Source: Hymenobacter sp. UV11
GTDB lineage: Bacteria > Bacteroidota > Bacteroidia > Cytophagales > Hymenobacteraceae
Assembly: GCF_004684095.1 (NCBI RefSeq)
Contig: NZ_SRII01000004.1
Span: 1-64,000 of the forward strand
DNA length: 64,000 bases
Direction: 5' to 3'
Shown here in pieces: positions 52,639-63,652 of the stretch (the stretch's first letter is position 1; the number at the start of each line of letters is the position of its first letter). Under the pieces are notes generated by a model that searched no databases, had not been told where the DNA came from, and saw only the letters and a list, made by a program, of their open reading frames with translations. A program made the translations under genes and the position numbers.

Positions 52639-53251
52639 CCTTGCCCAGGCTGCGCTTGAGCATGCGGCGGCCGTTTTGGAGGTGGCTTTTCACGAGGTTG
52701 AGAGCGAGGCCGGTGGCGGCCACTATTTCCTGATACGATTTTTCTTCCTGATAAAATAGCTCCAGGCAGCGGCGCTGCTCGGGGGGCAGCTGCAGCATGG
52801 CCAGCTCCAGGGCTTGCAGGTCGGCCTCGTGCTGCTGGGCAGCCTCGGCCTCGATGCCGGCATCGGGCAGATGCCGGGCGGCCGCGTTTTCCACATCGGC
52901 CGCTTCGGGCATGAGCAGCAGCGGGCCGCCGCTGGCCGTGCCGCGCTGCCGCGCCCGTAGCTCCATGAGGCAAAAGTTGCGGGCCGTGGTATAGAGCCAG
53001 GCCGCAAAATTGTCGGGCGCGTGGCTGCGCAGCTTCACCACCAGCTGCTCAAAGAGCTGCATGGTAGCATCTTGCGCATCCTCATCGGGCGGGGCCAGGT
53101 AGCGGCGGCACACGCTAAACACCTCCGGCAGGTGCCGCTCATAGAGCACGCCCAGCGCGGCCACGTCGCCGCCCTGGCGGTAGCGCGCCAGCACCTCCTG
53201 GTCGGAGAGCACGGCGGCAGGAACAACGGGGGCGCGGCGGCGAAATAACAC
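52613..53251 (-). CDS. RNA polymerase sigma factor, ECF subfamily
   Basis: 212 aa from the GTG at 53251; an upstream TTG adds only low-quality sequence. Region 2 (LGVLYERHLPEVFSVCRRYL, DAQDATMQLFEQL) and region 4 (LQLPPEQRRCLELFYQEEKS, YQEIVAATGLALNLVKSHLQ) are intact. The last seven residues (LRMRNEE) and the stop codon come from the family F repeat. It probably acts with the TonB-C anti-sigma factor downstream. The regulated genes are unknown. Confidence 0.92.
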   Translation of the reverse strand: MLFRRRAPVVPAAVLSDQEVLARYRQGGDVAALGVLYERHLPEVFSVCRRYLAPPDEDAQDATMQLFEQLVVKLRSHAPDNFAAWLYTTARNFCLMELRARQRGTASGGPLLLMPEAADVENAAARHLPDAGIEAEAAQQHEADLQALELAMLQLPPEQRRCLELFYQEEKSYQEIVAATGLALNLVKSHLQNGRRMLKRSLGKELRMRNEE

Positions 53252-53290
53252 GGCAGCAAAATACGCCTGCCCCGCCCGAACCGCGCACAA

Positions 53291-53317
53291 AAAAGCCCGC
53301 GCCGGTGGGCGCAGGCT
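53291..53317 (-). terminator. Rho-independent terminator of the repeat lipoprotein gene
   Basis: AGCCCGCGCC pairs imperfectly with GGGCGCAGGCT, with a T-run on the minus strand (53296-53289). It lies 20 bp after the lipoprotein gene's stop codon, in front of the sigma factor gene. Confidence 0.8.
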
Positions 53318-53337
53318 CTTGGTTGGCTAGCTAAAAA

Positions 53338-53775
53338 CTACTGCTTGGCGGCAGCTTTTATGTTGGCCTTGGTTTCGCGGGCCGACTTGGCAGCGGCGTC
53401 GCCCATGGCATCCATCTTGTTGCCGGCGGCATCCATCTTGGCGTTCATGTTGGCTTTGGCTTCGGCAGCGTTGGCCTGCATTTTGTCGCCAGCGGCGTCC
53501 ATTTTAGCTCCCATCTTGTTGCCGGCGGCATCCATTTTGTCGCCAGCCTCTTCCATTTTATTCTCCATTTTGTTGCCAGCGGCATCCATCTTGTCGCCGG
53601 CGGCGTCCATTTTGGTATCCATCGTGGCACCTACCGAGTCAGCGCTGGGGGTAGTTACCTCGGTGGTCGTGGTGGTCGAGCCATCGGCGTTGGTGGTTTT
53701 CGACGTGTCGGTCGAGCAAGCCGTGAAGCTCAGGGCGATGGCGGCAGCGAACAGGGTTTTCAGCGAAGTATTCAT
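53338..53775 (-). CDS. Lipoprotein with 11-residue amphipathic repeats
   Basis: 145 aa. Lipobox SFTAC (Cys20), then a Thr/Ser-rich linker (KTTNADGSTTTTTEVTT). Residues 50-125 are built of repeats such as MDAAGDKMDAAGNKM and MGAKMDAAGDKMQANA, with MDAAG(D/N)KM recurring about eight times. The pattern suggests an amphipathic helix like LEA-type or apolipoprotein-type stress proteins, attached to the outer membrane. No enzyme domain. Its DNA repeat structure follows from the protein repeat. Confidence 0.75.
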   Translation of the reverse strand: MNTSLKTLFAAAIALSFTACSTDTSKTTNADGSTTTTTEVTTPSADSVGATMDTKMDAAGDKMDAAGNKMENKMEEAGDKMDAAGNKMGAKMDAAGDKMQANAAEAKANMNAKMDAAGNKMDAMGDAAAKSARETKANIKAAAKQ

Positions 53776-54118
53776 GATGAAGTAGAAATGAGGGGGTAGG
53801 GAAATTTGCTGCTTAATGCGGGCTCGCTCTTAAAAGTAACCCGCGCCCACCGCGTCTTTTTGGCTCACCCGGCTGGCTTGGTTCCGCGGCTGTTCGGGCA
53901 CGAGCGCCAGCGGCCCCGCAGGCGCCGGCCACCGCGCCGCTGGCCAACGATAATAACCGGGCGCGCTTCAGAAAGCAGGCGGCTTTGGGGAGAAAAGGCG
54001 CCTTTTACTCAGGCCCTTATTCAGGGAAAACCCCGGGCCGCTGGGGGCGTGGCTGCCCGCACCACTAACTTTTTTGGGCCGCGCCAAGTATAGCCAGGTA
54101 ATCTTACCCCCTCTACTT
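53776..54118. other. Intergenic region without a recognisable gene
   Basis: 343 bp between divergent genes. It holds one GGGGTAG motif (near 53793), GC-rich imperfect palindromes and a weak GGGGAAAACCCC-like dyad. No open frame with protein-like features and no member of the repeat families was seen. Promoters for both neighbours should lie here. Confidence 0.5.
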
Positions 54119-54520
54119 ATGGACTCTACCGCCGCCACCCCCCACGCCAACCCTACCCCCGAAGTGCAGCTCCACGTCAGCGACGAGCAAAGCTCGGCCC
54201 TGCTAACCGATACCATCACCCTGCTGAGTCAAGGCCTGCCCAACGCCGATGGCGCCACCGGCCTGCACGAGCTGGAGCGCTGGGAAACCGTGCTGGCCGC
54301 CAGCACTCGCCCCGGCCTGGCCAAGATAAAGCAGGAAATCAGCCTGTTGAATCAAATGCTGAAGTCGCCCGATACCCAAGGCCACGAGGTAGCCGAAGTG
54401 CTCGCCAGCCTGGGCGCCGAGGCCGCCAAGGTGGGCGAGGAAGCCGCCAACGGCTACTCCGATGCCCTGCACAACCTGAGCCGCCTGCTCATCAAAGCCA
54501 GTAACCTGCTCTCGCGCTAG
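54119..54520 (+). CDS. Hypothetical helical protein
   Basis: 133 aa from the ATG at 54119 (a longer frame reaches 54074, but its first 15 residues look non-coding). Mostly helical: VSDEQSSALLTDTITLLSQG, LERWETVLAASTRPGLAKIK, EVLASLGAEAAKVGEEAANG. It has no signal, transmembrane or known catalytic motif. It may be a small cytoplasmic helical-bundle protein; function unknown. A family F hairpin follows. Confidence 0.6.
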   Translation: MDSTAATPHANPTPEVQLHVSDEQSSALLTDTITLLSQGLPNADGATGLHELERWETVLAASTRPGLAKIKQEISLLNQMLKSPDTQGHEVAEVLASLGAEAAKVGEEAANGYSDALHNLSRLLIKASNLLSR

Positions 54521-54530
54521 AAGAATTTGG

Positions 54531-54591
54531 AATGAGGAATTTGGAGTGAAGAATTATCGACCGTATAATTCTTCACTCCAAATTCCTCATT
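54531..54591. repeat. Family F perfect hairpin
   Basis: 27-bp perfect arms (AATGAGGAATTTGGAGTGAA and the complement ending TTCCTCATT) around a seven-base loop. It starts ten bases after the stop codon of the preceding gene and could act as a terminator. Its units (GAATTTGGA, AATGAGG) match the low-complexity arms of the other family F copies. Confidence 0.93.
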
Positions 54592-54634
54592 TTACATTTC
54601 AAGGAGGACCTTTGCGGGTGCTAGTTCCCCCGCC

Positions 54635-55630
54635 ATGATTACCCTTTACGACCCTTTTGAGGGAATGCAGTTCGGCCCCGGCCACTGCTTTCTCACCGGC
54701 CAACTCGTCGGCCCCGCCGATACCATTCCGGTGTTTGCCGACTGGCTGCAAGCTACTTACGGCCTCGCCGAGCGCCCCATTTACCTGCTCGACCAGAGCC
54801 AAACTACCTACGCCGCCCTGCGCCTGCCGCTGGCCCCCGTGCTGCACGCCCGCCTGGCCACCCTGGAAGCCGAAGTAGAAGCCGCCGCGCTGGTCGGCCC
54901 CGCCGCCCTGCGCGCCCTACCCCCCGCCCGGCTGTGGCAGTGGCTGGCCAAGATGTTCTACGGCATCTTTGCCGCTGAGCTGGTGCAGCAGCAGGAGCCC
55001 CTCATCAAGCCCCAGTATCCGCTGGCCGAAAACGTGCAGCTGTTGCAGCGGTTTCGGGCGTTTTTTCAATTGCTGCAAGGCCTACGGGTGCCTACCGACT
55101 ACGCCGATTTTGTGCCCGGCTCGGTATTCGTGCTCGAAGTGGATAGCCAGTTTGAAGCCCCGGCGTTTGAATACGACGACGACCTCAACACGTTGGTTTT
55201 CAGCATAAAACTGGGCAACGCCGTGGTAGTAGGCACGCTGGTCGATATCGGCTTCATCGGCCAAGCTATGCGCCAGGTGGCCCTCGATGCTCAGCGGCTG
55301 CTGCACCCAGTGCAGGTGGCTGAGTTCAAAGCCCGCGCCTACTACGCGGCCTACCTGCTGGCGGCGGTGCCCGATGTGTACCCGCGCCGCCCTACCCCCC
55401 TCGACGCGCCCGGTGCCGAGCTGGTGCTCGATGCCTTGGTCGATGACGTGACGGCCACCATCTTTAACCCCTGGGACAACCTGGCCTACGCCCACACCCT
55501 CACCGGCCTGTGGGCCCGCTGGAATATCAGCGAAGCCCGCATCCTGGCCAACCCCTTCCAACCGCTGAGCTTACTCTATACCCCCGACGGCCAGCCCCAG
55601 AGCGCCGCCGAAGCGGCCGTGTGGCTGTAG
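54635..55630 (+). CDS. Hypothetical protein, 331 aa
   Basis: 331 aa, starts MITLYDPFEGMQFGPGHCFL. No signal peptide or transmembrane helix. Aromatic and Leu-rich helices alternate with short strands (for example FFQLLQGLRVPTDYADFVPG and LVDDVTATIFNPWDNLAYAH). I do not recognise a domain. It is probably a cytoplasmic protein of a Cytophagales-specific family. It stands alone with its own terminator. Confidence 0.6.
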   Translation: MITLYDPFEGMQFGPGHCFLTGQLVGPADTIPVFADWLQATYGLAERPIYLLDQSQTTYAALRLPLAPVLHARLATLEAEVEAAALVGPAALRALPPARLWQWLAKMFYGIFAAELVQQQEPLIKPQYPLAENVQLLQRFRAFFQLLQGLRVPTDYADFVPGSVFVLEVDSQFEAPAFEYDDDLNTLVFSIKLGNAVVVGTLVDIGFIGQAMRQVALDAQRLLHPVQVAEFKARAYYAAYLLAAVPDVYPRRPTPLDAPGAELVLDALVDDVTATIFNPWDNLAYAHTLTGLWARWNISEARILANPFQPLSLLYTPDGQPQSAAEAAVWL

Positions 55631-55737
55631 CGGTTCAGGCTACTTGACTTCGGGCCGGCGCCGGGGGGTAGGGGTCGGAAATTATGCGGCGCCGCGCGCC
55701 GTATTTGCTCAACGCCCCGCCCGGTCTGGCCGTATGC

Positions 55738-55772
55738 GAAACCCCCGCCCACCTTGGCGCCGGGGTTTTTTA
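55738..55772 (+). terminator. Rho-independent terminator
   Basis: AACCCCCG...CGGGGTT around an inner GCC/GGC stem, followed by a T-run. It lies about 110 bp after the stop codon of the 331-aa protein gene. Confidence 0.75.
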
Positions 55773-55794
55773 GTCGTTTATCCCTTCCTTTTCC

Positions 55795-56979
55795 ATGTCT
55801 GCTTCTCTTCTTCAATCGGGTGCGGCGCTGGCCGCCGCCGGCTTGCTGCTGGCTAGCTGCGGCGGCAACGACGCGGCCACCAACCAAGCCCGCGGTACCA
55901 TGCCCGCCGACTCTACCGCTGCGCACGTGCCCGCGCCGGTGCCCGCCAATTCGCCGCTCACCATCGTGGGCGAGTTCAACGCCCCGCAGGTGACTGGTGT
56001 GGCCGTGGCGCCCGGCGGCAAAATCATCGCCTTTTCGCCGCGCTGGGACTACAACCCGACCTTTCCGGTGGCCTTAGTCGGCGCTAATAATACCCTCTCG
56101 GCCTACCCCGATGCTGGCTGGTGCACCTGGAACGACTCGGTGAAAGCCGAGCCGCAGAAGCACTGGATTTGCCCGCAGGCGGGCTACGTCGATAAGCAGG
56201 GTATGCTGTGGGTGATTGACCCCGCCGCGCCCGGCCTCAAATTCACCGTGCCCGGCGGCGTAAAGCTGGTCAAAATTGACCCCAAAACCAGCCAGGTGGT
56301 CCAGACGATTCTTTACCCCGAGAGCGTGGCGCCGCGCCATTCGTACCTCAACGACGTGCGCATCGACCTCCAGAATAACTACGCCTACCTCACCGACTCG
56401 GGCACCGGCGCGCTGGTTGTGACGGACCTCAAAACCACCAAGTCGCGCCAGCTGCTGGCCAAACAGCCGTCCACGCTACCCGATAAAGGCTTCATTACCA
56501 AGGCCCAGGGCCACGCCCTGTATGACCCGACCGGCAAGCCCGGCGCCTTCAAGGCCGATGGCATTGCCCTGAGTACCGACAACCAATACCTCTACTACCG
56601 CGCGCTGTCGGGCCATTCGCTCTACCGCATCAAAACGGCTGTGCTCCGCAACGCGGCCCTGACAGAAGCGCAGGTAGAAGCCGCCGTGGAGAAGCTCGGC
56701 GATGCGCCCGCCTGCGACGGCATGGAGCTCGACAGCAAGAATAATCTCTACCTCACGGGTTTCGAAAACGGGGAGATTCTGCGTCGCACGCCTGACGGCA
56801 AAATCGAAACTGTAGTTAAAGAGGCCCGCCTGGAGTGGCCCGATACCTTTAGCTGGGACCCCGACGGCAACAATATTTACTTTACCACGTCGGCCATCCA
56901 CAAGACGCCGCACTGGAACAAGGGGGTAGGGCAGCCGCGCGAGCCGTTCCGTATTTATAAGATGGCACTCGCGAAATAA
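55795..56979 (+). CDS. Major royal jelly/yellow-family lipoprotein (SMP-30-like propeller)
   Basis: 394 aa. A lipobox (LLLASC, Cys22) shows a lipoprotein. The six-bladed propeller of the MRJP/yellow family is supported by VAPGGKIIAFSPRWDYNPT, LNDVRIDLQNNYAYLTDSG, then a VEKLGDAPACDGMELDSKNN and FSWDPDGNNIYFTTSAIHK. In insects the family includes yellow and royal-jelly proteins; in bacteria it is thought to act on or bind small ligands, possibly with lactonase-like chemistry. Substrate unknown. Its last 25 bp overlap the convergent 3D-domain gene. Confidence 0.85.
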   Translation: MSASLLQSGAALAAAGLLLASCGGNDAATNQARGTMPADSTAAHVPAPVPANSPLTIVGEFNAPQVTGVAVAPGGKIIAFSPRWDYNPTFPVALVGANNTLSAYPDAGWCTWNDSVKAEPQKHWICPQAGYVDKQGMLWVIDPAAPGLKFTVPGGVKLVKIDPKTSQVVQTILYPESVAPRHSYLNDVRIDLQNNYAYLTDSGTGALVVTDLKTTKSRQLLAKQPSTLPDKGFITKAQGHALYDPTGKPGAFKADGIALSTDNQYLYYRALSGHSLYRIKTAVLRNAALTEAQVEAAVEKLGDAPACDGMELDSKNNLYLTGFENGEILRRTPDGKIETVVKEARLEWPDTFSWDPDGNNIYFTTSAIHKTPHWNKGVGQPREPFRIYKMALAK

Positions 56980-57653
56980 ATCTCCCGTTTGGGGCGGCGA
57001 ATAAATCGTGGGTGAGGCCCGGCTGGTGACGTACTGCGTGCTGGCCGGGCCTTTGCTATGGCGGCCTGATTGCGCAACCGGCTGCGGGCCGCCGGCTGCG
57101 GCAGCGTAGTAATGGGGGGGGTAGGGGCCGGCCGCGCGGCCGCCAACACCAGCTGAATCTTCACGTCGGGCGTGAAAATATCGAGCTTCTCGCTCGGATG
57201 CGTCAGAATATCAATGCAGTGGCGGTGGCGCTTGTTCATGGTGTCGTGCACCGTGTACACGCCATCGAGCTGCGGTGAGATACCTCGCACCCGCACCTTA
57301 TCGCCGTACTGAAACTTGCCGCCCCAGCGGGCCAGCAGGTCGTTGGAAAGCGCCATCCAGCGCTTTTTGCTACCGTAGTGCGGCTTGATGCGCGAGTTAT
57401 CAGCCGTCACAAACGGCTCGTCGTCGGTCTGGCCCGGCACGGCCTGGTACACTGTGGCCGTTACCGTATAAGTCAGGGGCGGAGCTACCCGCTTGCGTTT
57501 CACTGTGCGCATGGCGCTCCGGTGGTGGCTGCCTTCTGTTGAGAGGAAAGTAAGTAAAGCGGTAGGGCGGGTGCCGGAGGTCGCTTTGTGGTGCGCGGCC
57601 CCCAAGGCCACGGTAGCCAGCAGTATCTGCGCGACTATTCTAGCATTTGTCAT
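56955..57653 (-). CDS. 3D-domain-containing exported protein
   Basis: 232 aa. The N-terminus looks like a signal peptide (VAQILLATVALGAAHHK). Around residues 60-165 is a double-psi-like domain with YTVTATVYQAVPGQ, KVRVRGISPQLDGVYTVHDT and HRHCIDILTH. These fit the 3D (three-Asp) domain found in peptidoglycan-active proteins such as MltA-like and Rpf-like enzymes. The C-terminal tail is basic and Pro/Arg-rich. Convergent overlap of 25 bp with the MRJP-like gene. A cell-wall role is inferred, not shown. Confidence 0.75.
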   Translation of the reverse strand: MTNARIVAQILLATVALGAAHHKATSGTRPTALLTFLSTEGSHHRSAMRTVKRKRVAPPLTYTVTATVYQAVPGQTDDEPFVTADNSRIKPHYGSKKRWMALSNDLLARWGGKFQYGDKVRVRGISPQLDGVYTVHDTMNKRHRHCIDILTHPSEKLDIFTPDVKIQLVLAAARPAPTPPITTLPQPAARSRLRNQAAIAKARPARSTSPAGPHPRFIRRPKREIYFASAIL

Positions 57654-58106
57654 TAGTAAACAGTGATTTTGCCGCCATTTCAGCCCGGCGTCTTGGGCAC
57701 AATAATCCGCTTTTGTTGAAGCAAGAAAGTGTCTAACAGTGAACGAGATAGATTGGTTGTCGCGAAAGTTGATTATCCAATCAGTTCACCTGCTGCTGCC
57801 TAATAGTGCAGGTTTGTATTAGAAAAATGCAGTACCTGCCTCGTCAGGTGCACGTACTATAAGGCTGATAGTGTGCGCCGAGATGCAGCAATACCCTTGG
57901 AACACACTGCTGAAAAATCAAAAAAATAACCTGTGGCATCCCCCGGATTTCCAGTAAATTAGCCCGCCCGCATCGATTAGCATTCCTGTATTTTACATAA
58001 TTGATTGACCGTCAGTTAAATTTGTGCAACCGCATGTAGGTTATGAGCTTGCTGTCAGGTTTTTTACTTTTGCGTTACTCTTAGTTGACTCCTTCAAATT
58101 CCCGCA
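57654..58106. other. Leader region of sucA, AT-rich
   Basis: 453 bp between divergent genes, relatively AT-rich, with no open frame that looks coding. It contains two good TAnnTTTG elements near its right end (58017-58024 and 58065-58072), and short dyads such as GCAGGT...ACCTGC (57810-57850). No family A-H repeat was seen. Confidence 0.5.
58049..58072 (+). promoter_or_regulatory. Putative sucA promoter
   Basis: TACTTTTG (58065-58072) matches TAnnTTTG perfectly. A TTG lies 13 bases upstream. It is 34 bases before the sucA ATG, so the transcript would have a short leader. A second TAAATTTG at 58017-58024 also has a TTG 13 bases upstream. The usual spacing in this phylum is longer, so the upstream elements are uncertain. 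Confidence 0.5.
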
Positions 58107-61040
<2,934 letters not shown>

Positions 61041-61043
61041 GGG

Positions 61044-61115
61044 GTAGGGTAAGCTTTAGCTTGCCGTCGCATCAAATCACGCTCCTTTCGGCCGGCAAGC
61101 TAAAGCTTACCCTAC
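61044..61115. repeat. Inverted repeat, family D (copy 2)
   Basis: Perfect 22-bp arms GTAGGGTAAGCTTTAGCTTG(CC) and the complement ending AGCTTACCCTAC, with a 28-bp loop. It starts three bases after the sucA stop codon and ends four bases before the MNT gene's ATG. It matches the copy at 9979. Confidence 0.95.
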
Positions 61116-61119
61116 ACGT

Positions 61120-61443
61120 ATGATAACCGAAGCGCAAATTCAGGCTGTGGTTCAGCGCATCGTCGAAGGCTACGCGCCGGACAGGATTATCCTGTTCGGC
61201 TCGTACGCCTACGGCGAGCCGACGGAAGACAGCGACCTGGATTTGCTCGTTATCAAGGAAAAGGCGGAAGCGAAGCGAGCCGAACGGGCCATTGCCGTGT
61301 GGCGTCATTTGTGGAATGACGACTTTCCGGCAATGGATATTCTAATCCGTACCCCAGCAGAAATGGAGCGAGCTGCGGGCATTTCTTATTCAGTAGAAAC
61401 TATCGCGGCCAAGCACGGCCGATTGCTCTATGCCAACGCCTGA
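61120..61443 (+). CDS. MNT-type nucleotidyltransferase (minimal nucleotidyltransferase)
   Basis: 107 aa. The nucleotidyltransferase signature is intact: ILFGSYAYGEPTEDSDLDLL with GS at 27-28 and the metal-binding D39-x-D41. This family transfers nucleotides (for example AMP) to a partner. Together with a HEPN protein it usually forms a toxin-antitoxin-like module in which the MNT modifies and silences the HEPN. It overlaps the HEPN gene by 14 bases, so the two are translated together. Base composition is slightly less GC-rich than in sucA and sucB. Confidence 0.88.
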   Translation: MITEAQIQAVVQRIVEGYAPDRIILFGSYAYGEPTEDSDLDLLVIKEKAEAKRAERAIAVWRHLWNDDFPAMDILIRTPAEMERAAGISYSVETIAAKHGRLLYANA

Positions 61444-61834
61444 CCAGCAGCGGGTAGCTATGTTGCTGACGACGGCCGACCACAACATGGAAGCGGCCGA
61501 AACCCTCGTCAATGCGGCGCCTCACTTATATGAAAGCATTGGTTTTCACTGCCAGCAGGCAGTAGAGAAGTATGTAAAGGGTGTACTAATTGTTTCGGGA
61601 CTACCCGTGCAGTTCATCCATAATCTTATTACCCTAATGGGGCCGCTTCAGAGAGCTGGAACTGTACAGTTTACCCAACAGGATTTTGCTGATGCAACTA
61701 CGCTCAACGAATTTGCCGTAGAGCTACGCTACGAAACAGATGACGCTCCCAGCTACACGTCGGCTGACTTGTTAGCGATGGCCGACCGCTTTCGCACCAA
61801 GTTGCGCCCGCTGGCGCAAGCATTTTTGATTTAA
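61430..61834 (+). CDS. HEPN-domain protein
   Basis: 134 aa. The HEPN helical bundle is supported by [35 protein letters not shown] and FIHNLITLM. The classic RNase motif R-x4-6-H of toxic HEPN proteins is not seen (RYETDDAP has no His at the right distance), so RNase activity is uncertain; the QQAVEK type often pairs with an MNT. It overlaps the MNT gene by 14 bases and ends 37 bp before sucB, with no terminator between. Confidence 0.87.
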   Translation: MPTPDQQRVAMLLTTADHNMEAAETLVNAAPHLYESIGFHCQQAVEKYVKGVLIVSGLPVQFIHNLITLMGPLQRAGTVQFTQQDFADATTLNEFAVELRYETDDAPSYTSADLLAMADRFRTKLRPLAQAFLI

Positions 61835-61871
61835 TCTTAAAAAACACGCTTCTCTTTACCACCCGTTGCCC

Positions 61872-63524
61872 ATGCCCACCGAAATCAAAATCCCCGCCGT
61901 CGGCGAATCCATTACCGAAGTCACTATCGCCAAGTGGCTCAAAAAAGACGGCGAGGCCGTGAAGCGCGACGAAGTTATCGCCGAGCTGGAGTCGGACAAA
62001 GCCACGTTTGAGCTGCCCGCCGAGGCCGATGGCGTCTTGAAAATTTTGGTGGCCGAAGGCGAAACCATTGGTATTGGTACTGCCATTGCCCAGCTCGATG
62101 GCGCCGCTGCCGGTAATGGTCAGACGGCTGCGGCCCCTACCCCCCCCGCCGCGGCCGACCCGCTCAACAAGGGCGAGCAGAACGCCCAGGCCAGCGACCA
62201 GGCCGGCTACGGTGGCACGCCCGCCGACCGCCCCGACAGCAGCCCCGCCACACCGGGCGCGGCCGATGCAGCCCCGATTAGCAGCGGTAGCAGCACGGTC
62301 GAGATGAAAATCCCCGCCGTGGGTGAGTCCATCACCGAAGTAACGGTGGCCAAGTGGCTGAAGCCCGACGGTGCCCAGGTGAGCCGCGACGAGGTGATTG
62401 CCGAGCTCGAATCGGACAAAGCCACCTTTGAGCTGCCCGCCGAGGCGAGCGGTACGCTACGGCACGCCGTGAAAGAAGGCGAAACGATTGGTATTGGGGC
62501 GCTTATCGCCCGCATTGAGGGGGGTAGTGGCGTGCCCGCGGCGGCTCCGGCGGCCAGTGCGCCTGCCGCCGCCGCTCCGGCGGCCTCGGCTGCGCTGGCT
62601 AGCAGTGGCGCGGCTACCTACGCTACCGGCGTGCCCTCGCCGGCCGCTGGTAAGATTCTGGGCGAGAAGGGCATCAGTCCGGCCGACGTGGCCGGCTCGG
62701 GCCGCGATGGCCGCATCACGAAGGAAGACGCGCAGAATGCGCAGGCTAAGCCGGCCGCCCCGGCGCCTACCCCCGCCGCCCCGGCCAGCCAGCCAGCGCC
62801 TACCCCCGCCGCCCCGGCCGGCGAGCGCGGCCAGCGCCGCGAGCGCATGAGCAACCTGCGCAAAACGGTGGCCCGCCGCCTGGTGTCGGTGAAGAACGAA
62901 ACGGCCATGCTCACCACCTTCAACGAGGTAAACATGCAGCCCATCATGGACCTGCGCACCAAGTTTAAGGACAAGTTCAAGGAAAAGAATGGGGTAGGGC
63001 TGGGCTTTATGTCCTTCTTTACCAAGGCCGTGTGCGTGGCCTTGCAGGAGTGGCCGGCCGTGAACGCCTCCATCGACGGCGGCGACATCGTGTACTCCGA
63101 CTTCTGCGACATCAGCATCGCCGTATCGGCCCCCAAGGGCCTCGTGGTGCCCGTGATTCGCAATGCCGAAAAGCTGAGCTTCGAAGGCATTGAGAAAGAG
63201 GTGGTGCGCCTGGCGGGTTTGGCCCGCGACAACAAGCTCACCATCGAGCAGATGACGGGCGGCACGTTCACCCTCACCAACGGCGGCATCTTTGGCTCCA
63301 TGATGAGCACACCCATTATTAATGCGCCGCAGTCGGCCATTCTCGGCATGCACAACATCATTCAGCGCCCCGTGGCTGAGAATGGGCAGGTGGTGATTCG
63401 GCCTATGATGTACCTGGCCTTGAGCTACGACCACCGTGTGATTGACGGCCGCGAGTCGGTATCGTTCTTGGTGCGCGTGAAGGAGCTGCTCGAGGACCCC
63501 ACACGTTTGCTGTTAGGAGTGTAA
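61872..63524 (+). CDS. sucB: 2-oxoglutarate dehydrogenase E2 (dihydrolipoyl succinyltransferase), two lipoyl domains
   Basis: 550 aa from the ATG at 61872. Two complete lipoyl domains (about 1-78 and 140-218) carry lipoyl-Lys at 43 and 183 in [11 protein letters not shown] peripheral-subunit-binding domain follows ([20 protein letters not shown]), then the catalytic acyltransferase domain with [15 protein letters not shown] (His521). It transfers succinyl from E1 to CoA. E. coli SucB has one lipoyl domain; two are known in other Bacteroidota. Pro/Ala linkers carry several CTACCCC motifs. A terminator follows. Confidence 0.96.
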   Translation: MPTEIKIPAVGESITEVTIAKWLKKDGEAVKRDEVIAELESDKATFELPAEADGVLKILVAEGETIGIGTAIAQLDGAAAGNGQTAAAPTPPAAADPLNKGEQNAQASDQAGYGGTPADRPDSSPATPGAADAAPISSGSSTVEMKIPAVGESITEVTVAKWLKPDGAQVSRDEVIAELESDKATFELPAEASGTLRHAVKEGETIGIGALIARIEGGSGVPAAAPAASAPAAAAPAASAALASSGAATYATGVPSPAAGKILGEKGISPADVAGSGRDGRITKEDAQNAQAKPAAPAPTPAAPASQPAPTPAAPAGERGQRRERMSNLRKTVARRLVSVKNETAMLTTFNEVNMQPIMDLRTKFKDKFKEKNGVGLGFMSFFTKAVCVALQEWPAVNASIDGGDIVYSDFCDISIAVSAPKGLVVPVIRNAEKLSFEGIEKEVVRLAGLARDNKLTIEQMTGGTFTLTNGGIFGSMMSTPIINAPQSAILGMHNIIQRPVAENGQVVIRPMMYLALSYDHRVIDGRESVSFLVRVKELLEDPTRLLLGV

Positions 63525-63543
63525 CCACCGCATAGCGAACCGT

Positions 63544-63583
63544 AAAAAGCGGCGACTTCCGGCTCGGAAGTCGCCGCTTTTTT
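63544..63583 (+). terminator. Rho-independent terminator of the sucA-sucB region
   Basis: AAAAGCGGCGACTTCC pairs perfectly with GGAAGTCGCCGCTTTT around a short GGCTC loop, followed by a T-run. It lies 20 bp after the sucB stop codon. Confidence 0.93.
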
Positions 63584-63652
63584 ATGCGCCTCTGCCAGCC
63601 ATTTCGGCAGGCTTCTCGTTAAACCCCTAATCCTTTCCCGATTCTCTCTGCC

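Noticed and set aside
53400..53640. Tandem DNA repeats that could suggest a satellite or CRISPR-like array
   Set aside because: The unit is the codon pattern of the MDAAGDKM protein repeat, in frame through the gene, with no constant repeats separated by unique spacers.
62457..63434. A 325-codon frame opposite sucB
   Set aside because: sucB has complete lipoyl and catalytic motifs in its own frame. The antisense frame has no domain.
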